Below, piece after piece: positions 52,886-62,999 of a DNA stretch of 64,000 bases. The notes beneath the pieces are model-generated. The model had not been told where the DNA came from. It saw only the letters and a program-made list of their open reading frames with translations, and did no database searches. Source of the stretch: Prorocentrum cordatum (lineage: Eukaryota; Sar; Dinophyceae; Prorocentrales; Prorocentraceae). The stretch lies in contig CAUYUJ010016296.1 in NCBI GenBank assembly GCA_963575745.1, positions 161,289 through 225,288 on the forward strand, in the 5' to 3' direction. Numbering within the stretch: the first letter of the stretch is position 1; the number at the start of each line of letters is the position of its first letter. Made by a program: the position numbers and the translations under genes.

Positions 52886-54065
52886 ACGCGATCATGGTCG
52901 GCTCGCCGTCGGTCTCCACCTCCAACTCGTCCTCACCTTGGCGTTCGCCCTTTGAGCTCCCGCTGTCCTCCTCCGCCGCGTCTCTCTCCGGGTTGCCGTC
53001 CTTTGAACGACCGCCTCCACGGGGGCCCTTTGAGCCCTCGTCAATCTTGACCTCCATTGAGCCTCTCCGTTTCGGGTGGGGAAGGCAGCCCGAGACGTTG
53101 CAGCCGCTGCGAGGGGCCTCCAGCCAGCTGGTGTCGTGATTGCAACTGCATCCGCTCCGATCCCCCTCTGTGCGGCTGGTGATGGTGCTCCTACTCAGGC
53201 TGCCGCACCTCTCGCCGTGCTCGCTGATGGTCCCGTCCTCGGTACCAGCGCCCTCCTCCGTACAGGCCGGAGGCCGAAAAGAAGGGGGGGGGTCTTGTTC
53301 CAGGGCGTCGGAACGCCCGGCCCGCGCCACCTTGCTTTCCAACTTCTCCTCCAACGCCCGCGCCTCGGCGTCCATCGCCGCAATCTGCTGTTCCAGCTTC
53401 TCGGGGGCGGTGCCGGCAGCCGCTGCCTTCAGCACGGCTGCCCAGGCAGCGCGCAGCCGCGGCGCATGCTGCCCCGCGCGCTGGGTCCTCCGCATGCCCC
53501 GCAGCCCCAGCCCGAAGCCGGCGCTTCCCAGTTCCCCCTTTACTGCAGCGCTGAGCTGGGGGGTGCCGCTGGGGACGCGCCCTCCACCTTCCAGGTTGGG
53601 CGGGGCGTGCGTGCTGAGGCTGAAGCGGAGCTCGCCCTCGGGGGTCTTCCCGAAGTGGAGGGCCCACTGGTTCTCAGGCAGAGCGGAGTAGTGCCGCTTG
53701 GTGCGGAAGTCGATCCTCGCCCAGTGGAAATTGTCCGGGGCGGCCTGCGCGGTGAGCTGGTTCACGCGGAGCAGCGTGTCGTCCGGGGGCAGCTTGACGG
53801 TGGCACCGTCTTCGTCAAGGCCGTAGCACCCGCTGGCTTCCCCCAGCTTGGTGCTGAGGGTGATCAGCTCGCTTGCCTCGGTCTTGCTGAGCCGCATGCG
53901 CGCGTCGAGGTTGTAGGCTTCCACTTGGGCGTCCGTCAGATCGTATGGTAAGCCGCCCTCCAACGTGCGGTGCGTGTGCTTGCCTGTGCACCTCCTGGCC
54001 AGGATCAGGGCATAGGGGCAGAGCCCGAGCGATGCCAGCCACCAGGCCCGCTTCTGATACCGATG
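52715..54065 (-). CDS. element linker region: coiled coil and charged repeats
   Basis: Open in one frame after the TAA at 54066-54068. It starts 'HRYQKRAWWLASLG', which continues the upstream methyltransferase-like domain, then 'GGLPYDLTDAQVEAYN', a ~40-residue likely coiled coil ('EKLEQQIAAMDAEARALEEK'), and a basic-acidic tail ('KRGGKRGGKRGGW', then poly-Glu). Coding must change frame near the (GAG)n at about 52,715 to reach ORF2, by programmed frameshift or mutation. No enzyme recognised. Confidence 0.6.
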
Positions 54066-54610
54066 TTATGGCTCGTCTGGTGGTGCGAGTCCCCACTCGC
54101 ACATGTCTATGGCGAGGACTCGGGCTCCAGTCGCGTGCGCCAGAGCTCTCATGCAGGGGCGATCCCAAAGCTTGGGGTACGGGCCATCCCGCGCTGAGGA
54201 CTCGATGAGGAACTCCCGTCCTGCCTCGTAGCCCCGCTTCGCCCCACGCGAACTCCCCGAACACGTTGCCGTCGATCTCGATTTGGCGCTCTCCAGCCCC
54301 ATCTGGGCACTCGAAGGTTCTCGTCCCTCCTGCTGCCAACTGCCAGGGGCAATGGCTCGCGCAGGGTGGGGCGAACTGCAGCACGTTGGCCTCGTCGGGG
54401 CCTGGAGGCGCACTGAACTCTTGGTACAGGCGCTCGCGCACCAGCGGGTCGCGGATGTAAGCTGCGGCCTGGGGTCCTTGCCAAGCAGAGGCTGCCCAAA
54501 GTATTCGACGGACTCGCTGGTGGCGATGCCCGCGTTCTTCATAGCCTGCGTCCAGCGTTTGTGCCGGCGAAAATCTCCCGTGTCCTGAGTCCCCACGCGA
54601 ACGTGGGTCT
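54066..54610 (-). pseudogene. broken class-I methyltransferase-like domain A
   Basis: Three frames must be followed. 'REIFAGTN' ends one frame near 54,560. 'WTQAMKNAGIATSESVEYF' continues in a second, 'VLQFAPPCASHCPW' and 'DGNVFGEFAW' in a third, and 'GREFLIESSARDGPYPKLW' and 'CEWGLAPPDEP' in the second again, ending at a TAA (54066-54068). FAG (motif I) and PPC (motif IV), spaced as here, are typical of cytosine-C5 methyltransferases and related dinoflagellate retroelement domains; the IE near 'FLIE' may correspond to ENV. Three frame changes plus a stop make it non-functional here. In an intact element it might methylate element DNA or have become a structural domain. Confidence 0.6.
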
Positions 54611-55530
54611 CGATCGCAGAGGCTCCGAGTCCCCGAAGTCTGGGCAGGCCACTTCAGTGGGGAGCTCGACCACGGCGGGTGCACCGCCGGCGGCTCTCCC
54701 ACGTTGCTGCTGCTGCTGCGCGGCGAGGGCCCTGCAGTGCTGGCACGGTGGAGGTTTGCTGGCCACCACTGGGCTGCCATCCTCCTCAGAGGCGAGGTAT
54801 GTTTCCCAGCCCATGGTGGGGGGCTCCTTGAGGTCCTTCCCGCTCGTGGCCCAGGTGCGGATCAGCTCGTCTGCCACTCGCCGGCCCTCAGCTCCGGGCG
54901 GGGGATGGAGAACACGCATGTGCCCGCGATGGATGATCACATGGCACTCCTGCTTGGGTTCTCCCGCTGGGAGAACTGTGTCAACATCCAAATGGCCCCA
55001 ATGATCCGCCCGCCATACTCTGAGTACCACCTCCTCCGTCGCTTCGCACGGGAAGAGGGCGACGCACCTGCAGTCTTTGTCGTGGTCGCGATGCACCGCA
55101 TCATGGATGTGCATCCGGACCTCGGTCTCCCTGGAGGATCTCCAGGGTGGGGCGTCGGCAAGGCCCGCAGCAGCGTCGGTAGCCTTCTCCAGGAGGTCTC
55201 TGCGGATCTCAAGGGCCAGGTCCTTGACTTGCTGGGCGTCGGGTGGTGCTTCGAGCTGCACCCAGAGCTTGGCTGCCGCCAGGTGGAGTGGGAGGCGCTG
55301 ACGCTCCTCCGAAACACCGGCGGGCATGTGCAGACGCTTCGCGACGCACTCGTCGAGGGGCAGCTGGTCCTGATAGTCGAGGTAGTGCCAAGTCTGGCCC
55401 TGCACTGTGACGGAGCCCTGTCCCACCGACTTCGCAGCATTCCACCGAACTGGTGTTATGATGACGTCTGGGTCAGCCCCCAGGTTGCCAGCCTTCGCCC
55501 CGATGCGGTCCAGGAGTCGCTAGCCTCGGC
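54568..55530 (-). CDS. element ORF1c, unassigned domain before methyltransferase A
   Basis: The frame runs from about 55,530 ('RIGAKAGNLGADPDVIITPV') through the Met at 55426 to 'TFAWGLRTREIFAGTN'. Composition is that of a globular protein, with a CxxC ('CQHC') after residue 220 and a poly-Gln patch. It follows the zinc-finger region after a frame change near 55,530 and leads directly into methyltransferase-like domain A, so it was probably one continuous polyprotein. Family not recognised. Confidence 0.55.
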
Positions 55531-56322
55531 AGCCAGGGTGGGCCCGCCGTGGCGCGTCGCCTCAAGGAGTACTTGTTCGACCGAGAGCTCCTCCTCGCGC
55601 CCGCGGGCGCAGGCAAGGCGTGCCGAGACATGCGACCGCGTGTAGTCGCTGGCGTGGCTCACGGAGTCGAGCACCCCGCTCTCTTGGACGGCCTCGAGCA
55701 GCTTTCGCTGGGCCAAGGCTCCTTCGTCCGTGCAGACACTCGTCCCAACCAGGGCCGGGCTGTCGGCGCGCGGGTCCTCCAACCAGGTAGCGTCGGGTCC
55801 CTGGGCGGCCTCGCGAAGCTCCGACTCGATCTCGGTGCGCTGAACCTCGGCGTGCTCGTCGGGCGGCGCCCAGCCTGTCTTGGTAGGCTGGCTCTCCGCT
55901 GCCCCCGCACCTGCAGCCCGTTTGCCGTCAGCTTCGGTCTTAGCTTGGGCCCGCAGCTGCGCGATCCGCCCGTTGACCGAAGCTGGGTCGATCTTGGCGG
56001 CGTTGCGGAGCCCACCTCGGCTGAGCAGCTGGCACTGCACCGTCCAGTGCGCGTCCTCCAGGCCCTTGATAAGCTCGTGTGAATGCGAGCACCCTTGAAC
56101 ACCCTTCTTGCAGCCTATCCAGGTCGAGTTGTCCCAGCAGAGCGGCTTGCCCTGCTTGTCGCAGGGCGCGTGCCGGACAGAGAGCTTGATCTCCTGTGCG
56201 TTCAGCCGCTTGCACGCAGGGTAGGCGGCGCGTGTGGAGTTGGCTTTCGGCTGGGCCTTGGCCTTGGGCTTCTTCTTGGGGGTGGCTCCTGCTTGTTGTT
56301 CCTGTGGCTCCGCAGCTGGTTC

Positions 56323-56323
<1 letters not shown>
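55520..56323 (-). CDS. element ORF1b: CCCH-like zinc finger and gag C-terminus
   Basis: Downstream of the (GA)n tract: a basic 'KKKPKAKAQPKAN' stretch, then 'CWDNSTWIGCKKGVQGCSHS' followed by His, a C-x8-C-x6-C-x3-H arrangement close to CCCH nucleic-acid-binding fingers found in dinoflagellate retroelement gag proteins. The rest is Ala/Glu-rich. In the upstream ORF1a frame this segment reads as nonsense, so the tract length change shifted the frame. Ends at a TGA/TAA-bounded frame near 55,456; true coding appears to change frame near 55,530. Confidence 0.65.

Positions 56324-56373
<50 letters not shown>
56324..56373. repeat. (CT)n dinucleotide tract inside the element's coding region
   Basis: Fifty bases of CT on the + strand (GA on the coding strand), giving Arg-Glu repeats. 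Its length decides whether ORF1a and ORF1b are in frame; in this copy they are not. Confidence 0.95.
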
Positions 56374-56380
<7 letters not shown>

Positions 56381-59300
56381 CTCTCCGGCTTTGCCCGGGG
56401 CGCCGCGCGCCCCAGGCATCGAGTCGTTGAGGACAGTCTGGAGGTAGCGCTGCTGCCGCGGACGTACGACCTCCTGGTAGTAGCCCGTGGGGGACTCGAG
56501 GTCGAAGACGTTGGGGAAGACGAACGCCGGGCGTCCGTCCGCCCTGGGAGCGAAAGCCACCATCTTGAGATCCTCCTTCCTGGGGTTGTCTGTCTGCAAC
56601 ACGCGCAGGAGGCCTCGCTTCTTCTCTCGAAGTCGTTCACACCAGGTCGCCCACAGCTCCTCCCACAGCTCGTATACGAACTTGGGCGGGAAAGCATGGT
56701 CGTCCTTCTCGCACTCCCGCGCGAGGGTCTCCAGGCAATCCAGGCGCTCTTTGATATGCTCTCGTCTGAAGACGAGCCCGAAGAACTTGGTCATGTTCTG
56801 GGCCTGCCGCTTCCACTGGTCAAAGACCACGGGGGCCCTGGGCCTGGGTTCCAGCTTCGTGTCGAGCGGTGCGCTGTACTTGTCGAACGCGACCGTCTTG
56901 CACGTCGGGAAGTCCGCCACGGAGGCCGACCACGGGGCCAAGTTATCCAAGCTGCTGCCGCCGAAGCTGAGCGAGGCGCAGGCCATCGCGATCCGGTTGG
57001 ATACTGTCGCGGGCGTCTCGACGGCGAGCATCAGGGCCTTGTTCTGCTCACAGGTCCGGCGCAGAGCGTAGAACAGCTCGCGCCCAAGGACCTCGTCGCA
57101 GACCTCCACTGTCAGCTGGCCACACCCGCGAGCCAAGTAGACGTCCAACTCCTCTGCTCTCCCCAGTGCGGCCACCGTCCCTCGCTGGGCTGCCTTGTCA
57201 CCCTGGCGGGCACTGGCGACCCCTTCCAAGGCGTGGAGCATCCGTGCGGTGTTCGCGTCCAGGGTTGCTCCGGGGTGCGCGAGGCCAAATGGGTCGCTGC
57301 CTCCGCCCTCCTCCGGGGCTCCTGCGGCGTAGCGCGCTGGAGCTGCGGTCAGACCTGGGGGTAGACCCAAGTCGCTGATGTGCTGGTCGTAGCGGAACAG
57401 GGCCCCGATGTTCGGAGCCTGTGGGCGAACGACCGGGGCCGGCCCAGCCGCGGTAGCTGGGAGGCCGGCGTCCCGCGGCCCGAAGGTGAAGGCTGGCGAG
57501 GCTGCGGCTGGCGAGAGGGGTGGCCGCGCTTCGAACAGGGGCGCGCTGTCGGCCTGGGTGGCCGGCGGCCCCTGCGAGCGGTGGCGCTCGGGCGGGAGCC
57601 TGAGGAGACCCTGAAGGCTACTGGGCGCCGCCTCTGGGGTCTGAGGTCGTGAGGGCACCTGCTGGAGCGCCTCCCAACTGCCGATGTGCCCATCGAGCCG
57701 CGCGAGCTCCTCTGGCTCGGTCGTCTGCTGCTTGAGGTGCTGGGCGTAGCGGACAAGGCTAGAGAGCACCTGCTGGGCCTCCTCGTCGAAGCCGGCGGCC
57801 ACGCTCTGCACCGCCGCCGCGTCGCTCGACCCGCGGGCCTTCTCCTCCAAGTAGCGCGCCATCATGTCCCCACCGTCGTCCCCCTGATGGCTCTCTCCTG
57901 ATACTGGTTCTTCGGAGCTCGCTGCCCGCCCGCCCTCGGCGGACGGGGGGCGTGAGCCGCGACGCGTGGGCCCGGCTGGTGGCCTGGGCGAGCTCCTGCG
58001 ATCAAGCCGCTGCCAGTGGCTGCGCAGCTTAGCGTCAGCCTCTGTAGCCCTCGCTTCGAAGTTCGGACTGGGCGCCACGCCTCCCTCGGGGTGCCACCTG
58101 ACCAAGCTGACCACCTTCTCACGGAGCAGCCGCCAGCGAGCCTCGCTGAGCGGCCCGGCTCGGCCGCCCACGGGGAGCCCGTGCCACGCCGCCAGCTTAT
58201 GCCAGACTTTCTCGGGTACGTTGGTCGCCGAGACGCTGATGCCGAGCTCCTCGCAGACCAGGGGCGCGTGGTGGAGCATCTCCTCGATGAACCCCGCTGG
58301 CAGACGCCCGGAGGGTCCCGGGGCAGGTGCACGGATGACGCCGTCAGGCTTCACGAGAAAGCGGATGGTTGCGCCAGTCGGGTCTTCCACCTCGAGAGCC
58401 ATCGCGCCGTCGAGGTAGTCGGCCACTGCGCTGGCCGCGGCGGCGTCGGCTGCCCTCCCTCTGAAAATCATCCACTGCGCTCCTTCTGGCCAATGTACCC
58501 TCGCCCAAACGATGAAGTATCGCCCGAGGGGCATGGTCGGCGGAGTGGACGGCTTGGGGAACTCTGGAACCAGTGGCGCCTCGAAGCGCACGCTCGGTGG
58601 CCCAGCCGGCGCAGGGACGGGGTCGCCCGGGCTGGTGGGCGCCTCTGGAGCAGAGGCCGCCGGGGTGGAGCGCTCTGGTGTGCGACTCCGGGCTGGAGCT
58701 GCGGCAGCACGCTCAGGCGTGCGGCTCCGCGGAGCAGGGCTCCGCCGGGCTCGACGTCGCAGACCCGCGAGGAACCCGACTCCCGTGGGGTTGTCGTGGA
58801 GCGCTTCGGCGGCATCGCCTCCGAGGTGCCGCAGGCAGAGTGGGACCCCCGAGGCCACGCCCACCGCCTCGCGGAAGCACGTCACCTGGGAGCACTTTTC
58901 GCCGTAGCGCAGGACCATGTAGATCTGCCTGTGATGCTCGCAAAGGCAGGCTGTCGCGTTCCCCTCGCTAGGAAGTGTGAGGTCCGAAGCCCGGCCATCC
59001 TCCGCCAACAGCACGGTCGGATCGCCGCGTGCGGCGTCTCGACATCCCTCGGGCGCCAGCGGGCGCATCTTGCCCTTGATCATGAGCCCTACCTTCACCG
59101 CCTCGCAGGGGTTGTCCTCGGCGTCTACCTCGGACTCGGACTCCTGGTCAAGCAACCTTGCCACAGACCCCTGCACGCCGGGCTCCGCGTCGCCAGTCCT
59201 GTGACGGCGGCGTCGCCGGCGGCAGATGCACGCCCCGCAACACGAAAGCCACGAGAGGACGTACAGCAGCAGCTTGTAGACGAGGCCCAACCACCTCCAG

Positions 59301-60439
59301 AGCCAGACGAAGATCCGGCAAGGCGTGAACTTTGAAGAGTCGCCGAGGTCCACGATAGCTTCGTTGTCAAGGGCGGCGTACTCCTTGCAGTGCAGCTCGT
59401 TCTCGCGCCCCTTGCATCCGGTACAGCTGATGGAGCGACACAGGTGGAGCCAGCGCGGATCGCGCTGCTCTAGCTTGCGCCTGAAGCCCTTGTCGCTAGC
59501 GCCCTTCACAGAATCGTACTCAACCCACAATCCCTGGCGATTGATGCGCTCCGGGGACTTCATGTTGAGCTTGAGTCGCGCGACCCGGTAGTCGACCCTG
59601 ATCATGAGGTCGTTCTGGCCGCGCTTGGAGCCCCTGCCCTCCTTGATGCTCTTGCGGTACCAGTCGGTCGTCGGATCTGCACCTACGGCTGGGCCGTGCC
59701 ACACCGCGTCGGTGAGGGGCGGCGCCGCCGGCGGGATCAGCTTGTCAAGCTTAGCCTCGCCAGGCGTCTTGCGCCTCGGGCAGGGGCAGCACGCCAGGAC
59801 CAGGCCGCATGTCCAGGCTGCCCAGCTGCAGGGTGCGAAGAGCGTCCTCAGGCTGTGGGCCAGAAGTGCGACCACGCCTGTGCCGGAGAGGATCGCCACG
59901 AGCCCGGCGATCAGCGGCCACGCGGAGCCGAACAGGTAGAGGCCCACCTGGTCGGCCATGTACAGCACCCAGCCGCCGTCGGAGCTCAGCCAACCTCCTG
60001 CCTCGCGGGTCGAGAAGGCTGACCTGGAACTCCCCGCAGCCCGGAAGGTACCTCCTCCCATCCCCTCGGCAAACCAATGCGCGCGGTTGCCGATGTCTTT
60101 CCAGCTGATGCCGAAAAGACCCCAACCCCTGATCCAGGACGACGGGTCCCCGTCGGAGGGGTCGGGGGGTGCGTGGGTCGGGCCCTGGGGGGGTGGGTCG
60201 GCCGGCGGCGCAGAGCGCGCGCGCGGCGGCCCCCCTCCACTGCTCCCTGCCGGAGCGGCGCGCCCGCTTGCGGTGTGAACCCCGACCGGCAGCGCGTCCA
60301 CGTGCGCGGAAGAGTCCATGGGCCCGTCGAGCCAGAACCCCTTCATGTCCGCGCTCGCCTCGTCGTCATAGTAGACCTCGAGGTCGGGGGCCGCCTGCCC
60401 GTTCACGAGCTCGGCGTTGGCCACCCCCACCATCTTCAT
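56374..60439 (-). CDS. ORF1a: membrane-spanning N-terminus and gag-like region
   Basis: Starts at ATG 60439, about 435 bp inside A1. Residues 164-194, 202-220 and 374-406 are strongly hydrophobic and flanked by Arg/Lys ('RRRRRRHR' after the last), so about three membrane passes are predicted. A Cys cluster ('CTGCKGRENELHC') lies between them. Residues about 560-700 carry repeated 'RSRTPER', a phosphorylation-type sequence. The C-terminal ~300 residues ('ELFYALRRTCEQNKAL', 'QAQNMTKFFGLVFRREHIKE', 'ELWEELWATWCERLREKK') have the helical look of a gag/capsid-like region, but no family match is claimed. The frame formally continues to 55940, but sequence after the (GA)n tract is out of register. 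Membrane segments are unusual in a gag protein. Confidence 0.75.
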
Positions 60440-60874
60440 GAGGATGACGAATGGAACTGCGGCCCAACCCGGGCGCCGGCCGTTTGTCCGCCGGGGCTCC
60501 GGGGCAGCTCCTCCAGGCGGGCGCCAGCGCGCGTGCGCGCTTCGCCGCCCTCGCCTGGGCTTGAGCGGGCGCCGGCGCTGATGTGCGCCCGGCCGCCCGC
60601 TCGGCGGCGGCGGGCAGCGCCCATGTCACGGCTGCCGCCCCTCCGCCCCCGGGTGCTCCGCGGCCAGCGTGAGCCGGCGCCGCTCGGCGCCCGGGCTCTC
60701 CGCCGCTGCGCAGCTGCGCGCCCTCGGGCAGCAGCGCTGCCGCCCCCCAGCCGCGCGGCGCCAGGCGCGGCCCCATCCGGCCGCGGGCGCCCCCCTTCGG
60801 TCCTGGTCCTGGTCCCGAAGGTCTTCCGGCCCCGGTCCCGGGGCCCGGCCTTAGGCCACCTGAGGCCGACCCCC
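60440..60874 (-). other. 5' untranslated/leader region of the element
   Basis: GC-rich sequence between A1 and the ORF1 ATG. Frames are open on both strands but of biased Arg/Ala/Gly composition. Any promoter of the element would be expected in A1 or here; no recognisable core element is seen. Confidence 0.4.
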
Positions 60875-61036
60875 AGCTTGGCCTTGAAAAGGCTTGAGCC
60901 GCCAAGCGGCGGTGAAGAGAGAGGGAGAGAGAAAGGGCAAGCAAAGAGGCAAGGGCAGGAGCAAGGGAACCGCAAGTGGAAGCCCGCGCCAGTTCTGGAA
61001 GCGGGGAGATCCATCAGTTTTACCAAACATCCTAGA
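60875..61036 (-). repeat. split direct repeat A1 (5' end)
   Basis: 162 bp from 'agcttggccttgaaaagg' to 'ccaaacatcctaga'. Matches A2 (44926-45087) without gaps, with about three substitutions. The sequence on the outer side ('ggatgcctggcggg') is not shared, which marks the element's boundary. Confidence 0.92.
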
Positions 61037-61049
61037 GGATGCCTGGCGG

Positions 61050-61330
61050 GAGGGAGACAACGAGGAGGAGGAGGAGGAGGAGGAGGAAAAGGAGGAGGAG
61101 GAAAAGGAGGAGGAGGAAAAGGAGGAGGAGGAAAAGGAGGGGAGGAGGAGGAGGCGGAAATGGAGGCGGAGTCGGAGGCGGCGGCGGAGGCGGCGGCCGC
61201 GGCGGCGGCGGCGGCGGTGGCGGAGGAGGAGGAGGAGGAGGAGGAGGCAGAGGCGGCGGATGAGGAGGAGGAGGAGGAGGAGGAGGAGGAGGAAAAGGAG
61301 GAGGAGGAGGAGGAGGAGGAAGAAGGATAA
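61050..61330. repeat. (GGA)n / GGAGGC tract
   Basis: GGA-rich triplets with GGC variants, plus a repeated 'ggaggaggaaaa' phrase (about 61076-61140), just outside A1. Confidence 0.9.
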
Positions 61331-62990
61331 TAATACTAATGCTAATAATAGTAGTAATAGTACCAGAACTAATATTCATAATGATAGAAGAAGAAGAGTG
61401 ATACTAATAATAATAACAGTACTAATGATGTTAAGAAAAATAACAGTACGAATAGTGAAAGTAATAAGACGAATAATATTACTAATACGAAGAAGAATAA
61501 CAACAATAAGAATAACCATACTAATAATACTAATACTAACAACCATAATACTAATAAAATGAAGGAATACTAATAATAAGAAAACTAAGACAATAGTTTG
61601 AATAATAACATTAATGGTAATAATATTCGTAATATTAATAAGGAGATTATTAAGAAGAGTAGTACGAATAATACTACGAATCATCGTAATAATAGTACTA
61701 AGAATAATATTAATACTACGAATAATAGGAATAAAAATAAGCAGGATATTAAGAATACTATTCAGAAAGATAATATTACTAAGACGATTAGTCATGCGAA
61801 GAAAATGAAGAATACGAATGATATTAAGAATGCGGATAATATCAATCAGAATCATAACACCAACAATACGAATAATAATACTAATCGTAAGAATGAGAAG
61901 AAGAAACGTAATATTATTAAGGAGAAGACGAATAATACGAAGAAGCACAAGGATAACACGAACAATAATAATAATAAGACGAATAATAATTCCTATACTA
62001 ATACGTATAAGAATAAGAACAACAAGAATAATACTAAACATACTATGACGAATAAGTAATAGTAATATGGATAATAATAAGAGAACTAAGAATCATAATA
62101 ATAATATGAATAGTAAGAAAATAGTAAACATAAGAAGGATACTCATAGGAATAAACATAATAATAATAAGAACATGAAGAATAAGAAGACGAAGAATAAT
62201 ACGAATACTAATAATAACCATAATACTAAGAATACTAATAATGAGAGGAGGAGGAGGAGGAGCAGGAGGAGGAGCATGAGGAGCAGGAGGAGGAGGAGGA
62301 GCAGGAGGAGGAGGAGGAGACGGAGGAGGACGAGGAGGAGGAGTAGGAGGAAGAGGAATAATAATCATAAGAAGAACAATAAGGACAGGAGGAATAATAC
62401 GCATACTAATAATAAGCAGAAGACGAATAATAGTGATAATAATAATACCGATAAAATAGGAATAATCAGAATAATGATACGAAGCAGAAGAAACATAGAA
62501 CGAACAAGACGACGAAACATTATAATTAAAGAAAAACACAATAAACATAATGATGCTACTAATCATAATAATCATAAGAATGAACAGAATAATAAGAATG
62601 TTGTTAAGACGAATAATAAGCATAAAACTAATACTATTCTGAAGAATAATACGAACATTATTCAGAAGAACAGAATAATAAGAATATTGTTAAGACGAAT
62701 AATAAGCATACTACTAATACTATTCTGAAGAATAATACGAACATTATTCAGAAGAAGAAGCATACTAATAAGCAGAATAAGAAGAATACTAACCATAATA
62801 ATAAGCGTAATAATTCGAATAAGAAGAGGAATCAGACGTACAATACGAATACTAGTAAGAATAATCATAGGACTCATAATAATAATACAACTAATAAAAA
62901 GAAACGTAATCATAATAAGAAGAAACATACGAATAAACATAAGACTGCTAATAATAATAATGATAAGACTAATCAGAATCAGGAGATGAA
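61330..62990. repeat. AT-rich degenerate trinucleotide region, ~1.65 kb
   Basis: Almost entirely AAT, AAG, ACT, ATG and CAT-like triplets with a 3-base rhythm but no fixed unit. A GGA block interrupts at about 62245-62355. A 65-75 base stretch ('gaagaataatacgaacattattcagaag') recurs at about 62640 and 62728. Frames encode only Asn/Lys/Thr/Ile/Arg and are not genes. The composition contrasts sharply with the GC-rich surroundings. Confidence 0.9.
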
Positions 62991-62999
62991 GAAGGAAAA

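Larger units (their letters stand above)
44638..61036 (-). mobile_element. 16.4-kb tyrosine-recombinase retrotransposon with split direct repeats (DIRS/PAT/Ngaro-like)
   Basis: Read on the minus strand, the order is A1 (61036-60875), coding region (60439-45977), B1 (45287-45086), A2 (45087-44926) and B2 (44839-44638). A1 and A2 are both 162 bp with about three mismatches. B1 and B2 are both 202 bp with about a dozen mismatches. B1 and A2 abut, overlapping by two bases. This is the split-direct-repeat architecture of PAT- and Ngaro-type elements, which integrate through a circular DNA and a tyrosine recombinase, and the coding region carries RT, RNase H and a tyrosine recombinase as expected. 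No target-site duplication is obvious. Unusual features are its size, two methyltransferase-like domains and membrane segments at both ends of the coding region. Coding is broken at several points. Confidence 0.88.

Noticed and set aside
55940-56323. last ~128 codons of the 1,499-codon ORF1 frame
   Set aside because: After the (GA)n tract this frame is out of register; the zinc-finger sequence is in another frame.
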